A DNA stretch of 64,000 nt from Chaenocephalus aceratus (GCA_023974075.1 CM043787.1:37041691-37105690), one strand, 5' to 3'; shown: positions 1 to 12,649, numbered from the stretch's first letter. Numbers and translations are program-made. Notes: a model not told the origin generated them from the letters alone.

Positions 1-2150
1 AGAGGGAGGAGAGAGACAAAAGGCAGACAGTTTCTTATGGACTAAAACACTGAGATTGGCACAGCGATCAAAGCAGTATACAAAGACAATATATTCATAC
101 ATCTTTGAGTCCATGCATTTCTAATGAGTGGATCCTACAGCCTTCCCACAGTGTTGTCCACACTAGGCCTCTTCAAGTGGCACCCAGTCCCCACAAACAA
201 TCATCAAACCACCAGATCTCACAGGGACATTGCAACATTAGGAGGACGATGTACGCAGATACAACACAGAGCTTCCGTATGCTGTCTCCAACAGTAGTAT
301 TTTACTCCCCTTCCTCTCACTGATGGGTGATGATGGGCCTGCCCTCTCCTCAAAGCTTTCGCCCTTGCGATGGCTCAGTCCCATGCTGCTTCGCCTCCCT
401 GACAGTCCACCAGAGACCCAACAGTATCTCACACCCAGAGCAGGGCTGACTAAGCACTTACCGCTGAGCCTCTTTTCTCAGAGTGAGAGAGGAGCGCCAT
501 GCTGAGAACTCTGTCACAGGGAAATAATTAGCAAAGTGGAGCTCTGCCCAAACACTAGGCTAAATCTAGTACCACTTCACATACAAATGCAGCCATAAAT
601 CTTTTCCCTGTCTAGCTTTCTTTCATTCTTTGCTAAGAAAGCATCATTCTCACGCTAGGGAGAAAAATGTAAGTTTATTGCTTGGGTTTTATATATATGC
701 ATTACAATTTAATCATTTGTGGTACTTATGATGAATTCAATGAATGTGGCTACCAGTAAGAGAGAACGCTACAAGCTGCTTTGCAATCTTTCAGTTCCAG
801 CTGAGATCTAGTGCTTGGTGCCACGTGGCCATCTCACTGTACATGGATATCTGTATTTTTAACTTTAAAGTTACACCACAGTGTCTTTAGTCACCCGGAC
901 TAAATATAGTCAGTCCTCCTGAGCAGTCTCCAGTTTCTCACTCCTTTCTGAGAGGCAGGTGGAGCAGAGAGAGGAGGGGCGGAGGAAGGAGAACACCCAG
1001 TCTTGAATACATCATCCCTCGACTTTTAACCCATATGGAGCAGGAGGTTGTTTTGGTCCTTTGCGCTGCCGACCCCTTTCTCTCCGTAGCCTCTGCGCCC
1101 CTCCTCTGTCTCAGTCATTTTCTCCTCCACATGACAGGTCAATCTGGATCGATTTCATCTGCCCTCGATGACTGAGACTAACATCCTGGCACCCAGAAAT
1201 AGAGCTCTCTGTGATAACAGAGCCTCCGACCAAGCGTTACTGTTAGAACGCAGTTCAGCGAGAGAGGATGGGGGAACACAACCATTTAGGAAACCTTCAC
1301 AGGAGGTACTGCACTGATGAACTACTCTGATATAAGGAAGCAAAAGACATGGGGAATGGATAGTTGTGACTAGTTGGGTAACACTGTTTCAGCACATTGG
1401 ACTTGAACCACCCCGCCATACAGCGAACACATGGCTGGTGGCCTGGCCTACCTGTTACAGAATGCCTGAACACACACATACACACAGTTAGATACACAAA
1501 CACACACAGGCCTGCTTCCCCAGTCTATATTTGAACTTAGCTTCCTTTCTCACAGCCTCTTTCACACACTTACTGTGCATATACACACACCTGGTGTTTT
1601 ATCTTTGTCAGCATATTCTGGGTCCTTCAACTCCCTGCTGGGCTCTGAACTCCAGTGTCTCTTTGCATGGCGAACCCCTGAGGTGCGCCTGCCTTCATAA
1701 CACACACTCACACACATGCCACTCGCAAGTGAGTCACACTGGCAGCCTCACACCAACGTTAACCTCTTTTAACTCCATGCCATCCTTAAATCTCACACTG
1801 TAAATACAGGTGAGCCTGGAAAATGATTTTTCTCTTGCATTGGTGGAGTAGAGGTGCAGTGACACCATGTCCTGGTGGTGGCTAGGCAGTGCAGGCCGGA
1901 GTCAGGACACTCTTTCCCCAGGCAAGGACACGGAGACCTGGCTCTCCGTCTCCATCACTCAGCCTGTCCTCCTGAAGCTACGTGGACAGACTGCTCATCG
2001 CCCTTCCCCCCCTCCTCATATGCATGGATTTGCATAAAACAAAGACATGGTTCTGCCTGCAACGTCTGCCTTGGTTGAAACTGCTAAGAACAGGATCGAC
2101 CAGACCACACCGCACGCAGCCCCTCTAAGCTCGGCTGGCAGGTTGTCAGA

Positions 2151-2186
2151 GCGCAACATCAGTATAGCGCAACATCAGTATAGCGC
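2151..2186. repeat. Short tandem duplication, 16-bp unit
   Basis: The unit GCGCAACATCAGTATA occurs twice in tandem (2151-2166 and 2167-2182), followed by the first bases of a third copy. Confidence 0.85.
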
Positions 2187-3447
2187 AGCAGCGTGGCGAG
2201 GGAACTGAGATTTACGAGGCTGACTAAGATAGACACCCTCATGGTTTTCCACTTTCATTCATTTAACATCCGTTCCCTTGGCATTGTTTATATTCTACAC
2301 CCCTTAGCAGTGAGCAGAGGGCACCTAATTCACAGTGATGACGTGGGAGGAGAATCAGAGCACTTAAAACACTTCATCTAAAGATGATTTGTCCTTGTCT
2401 TCCCTGATGGCTTTTGTCCTGCTTTCCCTCCTGAAGTTAAGTGGAGCTGGATAAAGGCCAGCTACTGATCCCACGCCCCACTTAGACACAATCAAGTAAA
2501 TAACATTGGATAGAAGTACAAGTACACACAAACACACGTGCATATATACATTCTTCAACAAGCTATAGAAACAAAGCCATTACAGAAACAATTGTGTGTT
2601 ATACATTTTCCTCTCTGTTAAAGTATTCCAGGATTCAAAGTGTATCATTCACTCTTCCCCTCTTTTGCTGTTCAACACACATTTTTGTCTCTGGCATTTT
2701 CAAAATCTGAACATGGGATTTACATTTGAATAACTGACTTTTATGTAGTGGTTTTGCTGTTGATTCAGGACAACTGAAAACATTGTATATTTGTGTGAGT
2801 GTGTGAGTGTGTGTGTCTTTGCATATTTAAATAAGTTGGTCAAATACATGCAGTACGCTGTAAAAAAGTGATGGCACTAGGTCATTAGTCAGAGATGTGA
2901 TAGAGAGAGATGTTGGCAACATATAAGGTGTGCGGTACATTATGTATCCATTATGGGAGCCTTACAGACATGTGCAATATGCTATAACACACGTGATGCC
3001 TGTATCCTTTATCTGTTTAATATGAAAGTCTAATATCATTTAAGAATTAATATTGATTATGTTGTGTAGGTGTATATAGGCAACAACACTAGTTATAAGT
3101 GTCTGTACTATAATTATGTTTGATATTATTTGCACAGCTGTGATTATCTTTTTAAGATTGTTTTATAAATCTGACTGTATTCACTGTCATGGATATGCAT
3201 TTACAGTGTAAAGAACAACAAAGAGAAAGATATCAAGTAAAAAAGTGTTTTACCTCAGAGAGCCAAGGGCACGGGGGACAGGGGCTTGAAATCACAGATG
3301 GAGGAATTTTCTCGATGACCTAAATGAGCAGATAAGATTGAACAAAACATGTAAGAATAGATGAATGAATATCAAGGCAAATACACTTTTCTTGTCTTCT
3401 TTTCTACCTGGGTTTTTCTACTGCGTCTTTCACCCTCTGGCACTCTG

Positions 3448-3448
<1 letters not shown>

Positions 3449-3504
<56 letters not shown>
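3449..3504. repeat. (CA)n microsatellite
   Basis: An uninterrupted CA dinucleotide run of about 56 bp. The Thr-His frame across it is a repeat translation. Confidence 0.97.
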
Positions 3505-3505
<1 letters not shown>

Positions 3506-6500
3506 CAATCACAAAGAAACAAGTAGATCCATTCAAAGCAAGATTCACTCACACCTTGTCTGAATGGTGAAACACAGTACATGGATCATAGTAAGCAGTT
3601 TGATGCGCAGGGAAATGTAAAAATGTGCATGCAAATAGATTCTACAGGCAGAAAGCATGCATCAAAACACTGTAACCACAAGAGACAAAACTAAAATATC
3701 TAAGCATACTGGAAAAAGGTGTCTTATGCCAAGGCCTTTAACCCGCTCATCTTATTAAATGACATCATTAATTGTTCTAAAAGGGAGGACATTTATCGTG
3801 CAGACAAATACACAGTGGAAGATGTGAATGCATGCCGTTGCTACTGCTTGAAGACAGACACTTTCATAAGCACCCCTCACCAAACACCTACAAGTTGCTC
3901 CAGGCAGGTCCAAATCTTGTTTTTCATATTCCCTATAAATGTTTCTACACAAGCCAAAGCATTAGCTTGGCTCTTAGCTCGCTGTTCCCTGATGCCAAGA
4001 ACGGCCCCTTTAACAAGCTGTAGAAATGACAGTTGTGGAAATACACTGCAGTGAAGGACATTTTAAATCATTGGATTTTCAAATAAATGCCATATAACTC
4101 GGTTCTGTGTAGGACCTGCAGGAAAACGGCAGCAATGCAGCATGATGGTATGAGTACTGCAGCAGGGGGAAAGGCATTGCATCTAAATCACAATCACATC
4201 TAACCCTAAACTGTCATTATAGTGACAGTTTAAACTAATTATGTAAACAGTGCTGACAAGGCAGAACATTTTTTTTGGAAAAGGAAAAAAGGCCTTTGAA
4301 CTAACAAAATGTGAGGAGCAAAATACAGTTCATTCTTCATGCAACAACAAATTGCTACATGTTGATAATTGTTCCTCTCTGTAAATTGGTAAACCCTCAT
4401 CTGATGTGTTTGTATGTGCTCTATTGCAGCGCTACATTTCAGTAAAAGCTCACTTTGCAAATATTAATACTTACAATTGTAATGCTCTCATGGATTGAAG
4501 GTGCTTTCCTTAAAGCTGGCTTGTGTATACATTTAAAAAAGGTATGCTACTTTGAAATACCTTTTGTTATGTTTGAATTATGTCACCTTTTGTGAAATGA
4601 GACTGCTGAAAGATGGTGTTGCTTTTATTTAATTCACAGGCTCTCTGTTTGGGTCCATTTACAGACATATAAAAGTAAGTCCCGACCACCTCATTACCAA
4701 CATAACCTGCAGCCAGTCTTTCAAGGACAACTCTCTAATGACACTGCACGTCTCCGCTTAATGACTTTTTAAAGCACGGTGAGACTTTCTGCGACAAAGA
4801 AGGGAATAAATTAATAGAAAGAGCAAAGCGCACTCTGATAAAATAAGAAGCTTAATTGATCCCCGATGTCTGTTTAATATTGAAGATGTGAGTGAGTGTT
4901 TCCTTACGATGTCTCATATACTCTGGTGTATTTTATCCCTGTATCTACATTGAATCTGGTCACATTCGCAGATGTGGCTGCACCTGGATGTGCTAAGACA
5001 CCTGACTACTCTTACTGTTAAATACCTGCGTATACATACAGCATGCCCTTTTTCTGCATTGCTGTTCTTCAGAACCAAAATCATAAATCAGCAAAAATGT
5101 CAGATTTTCACTGTGAAAAATTGTTCTACAAAATCATGACTTTATGAGATACTAAAATGTGATGATATCAATGCGTGTTCTAATTTGTTATACAAGGCAA
5201 CGTGGCCTTATGACGGGCTTGATACATGTTTGTGAATATTACCAGTAAATGCTTGGAAATTAAACAATTTCAAATGATAGAATGGGGTCAAAACCATGCA
5301 AAATATATGTTTTATCATAAATTCACACGACTGAGTTATACTAAACAGGGTATTTTAGATGAGTCCAATAAAAACAATAATTGTGTTCAATTTGAATAAC
5401 AGATGAAGGTCCATATTGAGTGTGAGAATCCCAGTTTAGCAGGACCAGTCTTACTCAGTTGATATAAATAAGAGGAACATGTGTTTTGATTTAGTACCAC
5501 TGGTTGTTTTGTCGTTTCTCTGCAACACCCACAAAACATTCCTCGAATGATGAGGGTGTGAGAAAATCAGTGAACCGCTTTCCCTGACCATCATGGCTGC
5601 CACAAACACTAAAGGACAATGCTCTTCATACCACTATGATTAGTTAAACCACTTCAAAGACTGCTTTACTTTTATCATCCCTATTTCCACTTGACAGTTA
5701 CTCGAGTTTTCAGTTCAGCTACGTTAAATGAAAACAGAAAAAGTTACTAAACCTGCAGTCCTCGGCCAAGTGCCTGCCCTGTTCTACATATTTGTAGGTA
5801 ACACTTGTGCTGCTTTGTGTTTTGAGTTTTCTTTATTTAAACCTCCTGTATACATGTATGAGTAATCAACTGTTAACTAAGATACTTTAACAGATTACCT
5901 CAAAACAAGAAACAGTTTCATGCAGTTATACTTATGTTTAAATTGTGTTTTGGACTTTGTTAATATCCTCAGAAACCTACTTCACTTATAAAATCAAAGT
6001 ATGCTGCGAGAGTTACTCTCAAACACAGTGTTGAAATACAGGAAATGGGTTAAAAAAAAGTGGCAGTGACAAGTCTTGAATTGACTGTGTACTGTACCAT
6101 GACGGATGTGCATGTACATATTATTCAGTGGGTTCTGGGCAGAGGAAATGAGCTTGAGCTCCCCAGGGCAGGGATTACTCTAATGACTTTGAGAGCAGCC
6201 TTGTGCGCTCTAACTTCTGACCTCTGCTCATCCTCTTTTCCAAAAGAAGACAAGAGACACACACATGTTTTCTTAGACACAAACTCACACACACAAGCAA
6301 GCACACATATTATTCACACATACACTCATCGACCTCACACACGGGCCGGCGTGAGTTAAGTGATGCGGAATCACACACAAACAACAACACAGCAGATCCT
6401 CTACAGCCCGGCACTATCTAAAGAATGCAGACCCCCAACCTGCTCTTATTTTTGGGTCTGTCAATGGGCGTACTGCTACTTGAACATCATGCTGCATCTT

Positions 6501-6649
6501 ATGCCGTCAGCCCGCAAAGCGCCAGCGTTCCATATGAATGCATCATTGGAAAATCGATAGATGTATTGCTTACATAACCATTACGCACCGGTACCACGGA
6601 TATTACAGGAAACATCTTTTAGAATTCAGAACTGTTTTCAAGCAAATGT

Positions 6650-6684
6650 CATTTATGGATTTTAAACATTTATGGATTTTTAAA
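6650..6684. repeat. Tandem duplication, 17-18-bp unit
   Basis: CATTTATGGATTTTAAA (6650-6666) is followed at once by the same string with one extra T (6667-6684). Confidence 0.8.
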
Positions 6685-8310
6685 CAATTCCAGAATACAA
6701 AAACACTTTTCAGTTCTAGTGCAAAGGCATTGGAAGTCTAACTGATATACCCCAATAATGAAACTATAAAAATAAACAGGCTTAAGATACTTATAGGGCA
6801 GCTTTAAACAGAAAACACATTTTCATTTTTTACATGCCACCCTAAACACATCAAAAAGCCCAACACACAAATGCACAGCCTTAAAGACAGCGGAGCCTAA
6901 CTCCTAAATAAAAACAAAAATGTTCTCTCTTTGAAATGGCAACTACCGAGACATGTTCTTTATAGGGGGAAAGAAAAGCAATTATTCTCTCTGAAGTCAA
7001 TCAATAGTTTTGTGTGGCTAATGTTAAATAACAAAATATAGCAGTGCTACGCTTAGATCAAATAGATGTAATTAGATAAATTGAGGAAGAAGGTGAACGG
7101 CTTGGCTGTAAATTGCATGGTGTGTGCATGCTAAGACCCAACACTGGCACAGCTGCACGGAGCTGCACTCACAATTTATCATCTCTACATCGCAGGAGCC
7201 AGTGGCCCACACCACTATTAATCATCAGCAAAATCATTTAATTCAGCCCAAGCCCGACTATTGTCTCATTCTCTCCCCTCACTCTGGGCAAATCAGCCAC
7301 CACAGCAGCAGCACACACTTCAGAGGAAATCACACAAAACAGAGTGGGATACAAGTGTTGGGTTAAAACGGGCTTTTCTTTTTTTCCTTTCTTTTTTTGA
7401 CAAGCTTTCCCTGGCATCATCCCTGGCAGATTGCACATTTGATAGCTTTTTTAAAAACAAGTATGAAATGTACTGTAAGACTTCTCAGTGTAGGATAACT
7501 GTTGATCACTCAGTGCTTTGACAATGTGGTTATTCTCTATGAAAGGTGCCATTTGTGTTTATCCTTTGCTCACAAGCTTTACTCACAGCCGTTTCAAAAA
7601 GCTGGGAAATCCAGACTGAAGCTGTTCTCAGAAACCTTATTCCCTCTTTAAAAGTGGATTTTGGCGCATAGGTCTTCCTGTTTCAACAAACAAATTGTTC
7701 TGGAACAGTGAAACAAGATGCCCACAAGGCTATTCCTTGTCCCAGAACTTACAGTATAACTTTCCTCTTGTGTTTCAGAAAAGTGGCCTTTTCAGTTAGT
7801 ACACCAATGCAGTGCAAAAGCTAGGTTGAAGAAGACGAAAGGTTTAAAAAACATCTGTAATGCCGGATTGGTTACAGCGGCGCTTATAGCCTCTTTCTCC
7901 CCACCGCAGCGGCTGACTTACATTGGCACCTACTCCAGCGCCCCCTCACATGCCTGACATGGCTTCTGCCCTCACTGCACCTTCCTCTCTGAGAGCATGT
8001 CTGCCCAAGGCCCACTGACAAACAGGATAAAGCAGGGCCAAACGATGACAGGCTAATGACAGCGAGCACACAGCGTCCAAAAAACACAGACAGCGGGCAC
8101 ACAACACATACACAGATCAGGAAGCGAGCAAAATGAAAATGTGCAAATGCAGGGTGCAAATATAGAAAATGCAGAGCCACAATAAATTCACACAGAGATG
8201 TCATCCTCACTGTCCTTGAAGAAAAAACAAACTCAATTCACAATCACACATATTTAGGATCACATGCACACATGGTCACACACAGAGAGATAGAGATATA
8301 TACTGTGTAT

Positions 8311-8311
8311 A

Positions 8312-8387
<76 letters not shown>

Positions 8388-8401
8388 CACACACACACAC
8401 A
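8311..8401. repeat. (CA)n microsatellite with ATATAT interruption
   Basis: A CA run of about 70 bp, a short ATATAT break at 8381-8386, then more CA to about 8401. Confidence 0.96.
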
Positions 8402-8999
8402 ATAATCATAGGTCACATTCTGCAATAAAATTAACATAATGTAATTATATTATACAAACCCATAATGATTCACAGATGAGGATGTAATTCATGTACCAAC
8501 ATATTTTAAATAAGGTAATACTTAATTTACCATAAGAAAAAGTGGTTTGTAAAGATAATTTAGATTGAGTGTAACACAAAAAACGTTTTTGGGATCGTTA
8601 TGTTCTCAAAAGACAATAACGTGTCAGAACAAATATCACATCTAGGTCACTGCATATGCTAATCTATTTTGTTGTGGTTTTGATCAAGTTATCTGTAACA
8701 ACAGAGTTTTCAAATGCAGCATCCGGGTCAACATGAAACAAGTGCCTTGACCTGAATTACTTTCGATTTTGTACTTTATCAGTTTGGGTACAATTATTAA
8801 TAACCGTTTTTCCAATTAAACAAATATGTTTCTGATTCGTTCAGGGTGACTTGTTATTAATTTGAAAAAAATAAACACCCAATATGAACAATGATAATAT
8901 GTAGTGCAGTCATTTCTATCACGTTACGTCTTGATTAGTTTTTCATTATGTTTCAAACACAAAAGCAGAAGATTTTCAGGACAAGTAAAAAGAAAAGTG

Positions 9000-10841
9000 A
9001 GAAACGTATTGAAGTCAATTACATACATTTATTGCATATCATTTAATTGTATGAAATGAAAAAAACGAGCACATATGAACATCACATATGGTTAGTGAGT
9101 GAAATAATTTTGCACAGCAAAATATATATATATATACTATTTATAAGAGGAAAGATTAATCAACATATTTTCAAGATTTATTTGCGAATGATACTCCCTC
9201 GTTTTGCACATGCAGGGTGTCAATCCCTGACGATCTAAACAATGTCCAGACATTATTGAATATAATAATTGTTATTGCTTTGCAAATATTGAGTTCGTTA
9301 GAGACAAAACAAATATCTCCTGATCTGACAATAAAGTATCAAAATGTTACGAGTAAGTCGTAATAGAATGCCAAACGTATATGTTCAGATGTGGACAAAA
9401 GCTACTAACTTTCTTCTTGACTCCCACATGATGACAGCGAGGATGATGTGTGCATTTCAGTCAAAAATACGTCAGATCGTGAAAACACTCATTTTCAAAA
9501 AGCATGGCAATTTACTTTTACTTTTCCCCACAAGGCTTTTTGAAATACAGTAGTGAAATGTGTGCCGGTGACCAATATAATGTTGACATCTCTGATTCAA
9601 ACACATGCTGCAAAAGCGCTGTTTATGCACTGCACAATACTGCTCATTGTAGCCTATGAATTGGAGCCGAGACAACTTTTCTCAACCATCGTTAAAAATA
9701 CTTTTGTGCAGCAACCTTATTATCCTATTATATATGTGCTTTAACCTGTAGCACGTTATCTTTTGCAACCTTTAAAACTCTGTACTTAAATTACGCATTA
9801 CAATTATTCGAAGTGTGTCATAAGCAGAGTGGAATATATTTAAATAGTAATATAGGCTTTAGCCAACAGACTAAACTTTCAGGGAAGGGATCGTGGAGTA
9901 TTTTCTTTTTTCCTCGCACCAGGATCCCCGCCGATCAACTCCCATCTGGAATGCATAGCGCATTCACTGCAGCCTAATGACAGCCGCTGGTGGTGCACTT
10001 CAACACAGCTGAAATGCACTTGTGTAAGGGGGGGGGGGGAGGTGGTGGGTGGGGTGTGAAGTCCTGTCACTTTTTTGTTGCTGTCCCAAAAAAGTGTAAT
10101 GAATGTATGAATGCCATGCTCATCTGACAAAAATGACATATTCAAGCACATAAAGAAAATAAAAACCATACATGTCCAGCATGCAGGAAAGTTCAATTTA
10201 CATTTTCTTTAAAAAAAACTAATAAAAAAAAACAATGAATAGTTTGTAATGAATATAGTCTTTTGTTGCTCAACACAAAAGCAAGCAAACGCATGAGATG
10301 AGGTGGCGTCAAACGGCAGGCTCGCAATCCTCCAAGTTTGGCAGACGAACAAAAGAAAGGTAAAAAAAAGACCGAAAACATATTGTCGATGGATACAGTT
10401 TTCTGTACATTGAATTCAAAGTAAAATTATGAAAAAGTGTAGGTTGATGAACTTCGAAGGAGTAGCTATACTTAGTGCTTGCATGCACACTTTGTATACT
10501 GCAGCATAAAGTTGGATCAACTTTCAAAAATCATATTTTACTCAAACAATGAAAATCTTATGAACAACGATGACAAAAATATTGACAGGCAGGCTATGCA
10601 TAATATGTTGAGTATGATAGCAAAAAGTAGATCAACGTTTTCTATGCTTCTCCAAAATAAAAAAAACATGGGTGACAAAGCCCTCAAAAAAACAGTATGT
10701 TTAAAATAATAAAAATAAAAAGTTGACAAATTAGTTCTTGGTCTATCATTTTCGCCAACAAAAAAAAAAGTTTCATATTGAAAACTTTTAGCGGGGTGAG
10801 TAACCCAACTGATATTCTTTTTTTCACGATAATGTCGAGAC
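9000..10841 (-). other. maf: Probable maf 3' UTR and 3' flank
   Basis: This AT-rich, non-coding stretch lies directly downstream of the maf stop codon. No frame in it resembles a protein. Candidate poly(A) signals on the minus strand include AATAAA at 9182-9177 and another near 9028. The 3' end cannot be fixed without transcript data. A short G-run (about 10028-10039) and several A-runs interrupt it. The part nearest the gene (about 10380-10841) is complex and unique in sequence, as expected of a UTR. Confidence 0.45.
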
Positions 10842-10848
10842 TCACATG
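10838..10848 (-). promoter_or_regulatory. maf: Splice-donor consensus overlapping the maf stop codon
   Basis: On the minus strand the last codons read TTC ATG TGA GTC. The string AT|GTGAGT is a near-ideal 5' splice site whose GT lies in the Met and stop codons (intron would start at 10845). Mammalian MAF has a short form ending EFFM, from an unspliced end, and a longer form of about 403 aa made by splicing at the matching position. The site seen here fits the same alternative ending. No downstream exon was identified in the window, so its use is inferred. Confidence 0.6.
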
Positions 10849-11813
10849 AAAAATTCTGGGGATGAAGGGTTGTTGTCGCTGCTGGATCCATTTTCTCTGA
10901 AGCCGTTGCTGATGAGCTTTTCATACTTTTCTTTGTACGCGTCCCTCTCCCGGACCAGCCTGGAGATCTCCTGCTTTAGGTGATCGACCTGCTGGACGAG
11001 ATGCGACTTCTCCCCCTCCAGGACGTGCCGCTGCTGGACCCGCTTGTACCGGCAGGACTGCGCGTAGCCTCTGTTCTTTAGAGTCCTCCTCTTCTGTTTC
11101 AATCTGATCACTTCTTCCTTGCTGACCCCCCGTAGCTGCCGGTTGAGCTCTCGCACTGACATGTTGACCAGCTGGTCGTCTGAAAACCGGTCATCCAAGC
11201 GCATGTGTGGGTGAAGTGACCCAGAAGTGCCGTTGGACTGGGAGCCAGGTGACTGGTGATGGTTGTTGCTGTGGTGGTGATGGTGGTGGTGGTGGTGTGG
11301 AACTCCGTTCTGAGCAGCTGCTGCAGCGATAACTGCCGAAACCACCGCTGCGGCGGACCCCATCTCTTCCCCGGCCATGGTGCCTCCTGCTCCGGCTCCG
11401 CCAGCAAACTGCTGGCCCCTGGCATAGCCATCGAAAGACTGGAGCTGGTGACTGCTGTTGATCAGCGCCTCGACTGCGTCTTCGGGGCTGAAGCCCAGCG
11501 CCTCTGGATTCAACTGCTGTTGATAACCGGACATCCAGTAGAAATCCTCTATGTGTGCCTTCTGTTCGCTCCCCGAGCCCGGACTGGGCGCCGAGAAGCT
11601 TGGGGAAGGGGGCACCGAGCTGCACGGCGTGCTCATCGGGGTGGAAGACAAGGATCCCCCGGCGATAAGGCGACTGCACTGGCTGATGTTGCGATCGGGC
11701 TCCACCGGCTCCTTTTTCACTTCAAACTTCATCAGATCGAAGTCATTAACATATTCCATGGCCAGGGGACTGGTGGGCAGGTCGGAGTTGCTCATTGCCA
11801 GCTCTGATGCCAT
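10842..11813 (-). CDS. maf: Transcription factor Maf (c-Maf), large Maf bZIP protein, intact single-exon ORF
   Basis: A nuclear bZIP activator that binds Maf recognition elements as a dimer. In vertebrates it acts in lens fibre, chondrocyte, macrophage/T-cell and kidney differentiation. The 323-aa product begins [16 protein letters not shown] and ends SSPEFFM. Visible in order: an acidic/Ser-Thr-Pro-rich transactivation domain (about 1-120) with a SUMO motif VKKE at 32-35 (K33) and the GSK3-type cluster S54, T58, T62, S66, S70; an alanine run (about 154-167); nine histidines (173-181); the extended homology region (about 206-235); the basic region around [13 protein letters not shown] (246-258); and a leucine zipper (about 262-300). 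Human short c-MAF is 373 aa; the fish protein lacks the glycine-rich linker. The start is the ATG at 11813 (context AGGATGG). The frame stays open upstream to a TTG at 11864, but no ATG occurs there. c-Maf is favoured over MafB/MafA by the N-terminus and the EFFM end. The neighbouring DNA is gene-poor. Confidence 0.97.
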   Translation of the reverse strand: MASELAMSNSDLPTSPLAMEYVNDFDLMKFEVKKEPVEPDRNISQCSRLIAGGSLSSTPMSTPCSSVPPSPSFSAPSPGSGSEQKAHIEDFYWMSGYQQQLNPEALGFSPEDAVEALINSSHQLQSFDGYARGQQFAGGAGAGGTMAGEEMGSAAAVVSAVIAAAAAQNGVPHHHHHHHHHSNNHHQSPGSQSNGTSGSLHPHMRLDDRFSDDQLVNMSVRELNRQLRGVSKEEVIRLKQKRRTLKNRGYAQSCRYKRVQQRHVLEGEKSHLVQQVDHLKQEISRLVRERDAYKEKYEKLISNGFRENGSSSDNNPSSPEFFM

Positions 11814-12245
11814 CCTCTTGCTGCTGCTGACAGTCCTCCAAGTGGGGTGAAGAGCAGCTGTCAAACTGGGTTGGTTTGGAAGAACGTGAGCCAGTTTGAT
11901 TTTTAAGCGTTTGTCTTGAAACTGAAAAACAGCTTTTCAGAGTCCTTTTTGCAGCCGCGGACTTGCAGGCGTGTGAGAGTAGTTTTTCTTTGCAGTCTAT
12001 TGCACAGACACACCAGTGCCGCGCGCACGAGTAGCGGAGTCCTTTTTCAGCATGTGAAATTCGGCGGTTTTGTATTTCAAACATTTAACACTTTACGGGC
12101 TCTTCATTAATACATGCGCAGGCGGAGAGGGAGACGAGCCGAGAGTTGGGGAGTGAATGCAGCCTCGCACGTTACAAGGCGCTGACTGGTGGGGTGATTT
12201 TTAGAGGGATCACACAGCAGATGAGTTTAAGCATTGTAGCCGCCC

Positions 12246-12253
12246 TGACGTCA
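12246..12253. promoter_or_regulatory. CRE palindrome TGACGTCA in the maf promoter
   Basis: A full eight-base cAMP-response element lies about 430 bp upstream of the maf ATG, the position expected of a proximal promoter element. CREB/ATF-family proteins bind this sequence. Occupancy is not shown. Confidence 0.55.
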
Positions 12254-12286
12254 GGCTGGAAATAGGAAATTGACTCGGACGAAGAG

Positions 12287-12291
12287 CCAAT
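12287..12291 (+). promoter_or_regulatory. CCAAT box (inverted relative to maf)
   Basis: The string GAGCCAATAGG lies about 475 bp upstream of the maf ATG and about 35 bp beyond the CRE. An inverted CCAAT next to a CRE is a common NF-Y type promoter arrangement. The motif is short and the call depends on its position. Confidence 0.4.
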
Positions 12292-12370
12292 AGGGTCGCA
12301 CACTCCGCGAGCTAATTAACATATTGGGAGCCTTCAGAAACAAAACTTTTCGCAACTGTCAAAAGCCATC

Positions 12371-12385
12371 AGCTGACTGTCAGCT
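12371..12385. promoter_or_regulatory. Maf-recognition-element-like palindrome
   Basis: AGCTGACTGTCAGCT consists of two GCTGAC half sites in opposite orientation. The classic MARE is TGCTGA(C/G)TCAGCA; here the spacing is two bases wider. It lies about 560 bp upstream of the maf start. Large Maf genes are known to feed back on their own promoters, so an autoregulatory site is plausible. Binding is not shown. Confidence 0.35.
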
Positions 12386-12552
12386 GGGACAGACTTTAAC
12401 TCTTTAACTACATTTGCTTTAATTTTAAGTGTATACGGAACAACCATTTATCATAGTTGATGATAAGCGAAACTAAGTGAACCTTGCATGCTTTAAAGCC
12501 ATTCACATAGGATTCCCAATGTGCACAAAGAGAGGCGAGAACACAAGGAGAG

Positions 12553-12648
<96 letters not shown>
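12553..12648. repeat. (GATA)n microsatellite, about 24 units
   Basis: An uninterrupted tetranucleotide tract of about 96 bp, GATA on the plus strand and TATC on the minus. It begins about 740 bp upstream of the maf start codon. The YLSI-repeat frames across it are translations of the repeat, not genes. Confidence 0.97.

Positions 12649-12649
<1 letters not shown>

Larger units (their letters stand above)
1..8999. other. Non-coding DNA downstream of maf
   Basis: I find no recognisable gene here. Short frames (up to about 110 codons) lack motifs and look like chance. The stretch holds a CA microsatellite near 3.45 kb, a larger one near 8.3 kb, a small tandem duplication at 2151-2186 and a near-perfect 17-bp duplication at 6650-6684. 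The remainder is AT-rich unique sequence. Confidence 0.6.
11814..12400 (-). promoter_or_regulatory. maf: maf 5' UTR and GC-rich promoter region
   Basis: This region lies directly upstream of the maf start codon on the minus strand and is richer in CpG than the AT-rich surroundings; together with the coding region it forms a CpG-rich block from about 10900 to 12320. It contains a weak TATA-like string TCTAAAAATC (12205-12196, minus), a CRE, a CCAAT box and a Maf-site-like palindrome. The transcription start is unknown; the TATA-like position would give a 5' UTR of roughly 350 bases. Mammalian MAF also has a divergent non-coding transcript upstream, but nothing here proves one. Confidence 0.6.

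Noticed and set aside
11191..11807. Frames of 100-183 codons on both strands across maf
   Set aside because: These are shadows of the GC-rich maf coding sequence in other frames.
11811..11864. 17-codon N-terminal extension of the maf frame
   Set aside because: The extension would begin at TTG (11864), not ATG. The family start MASEL lies at the ATG at 11813 with a good initiation context.
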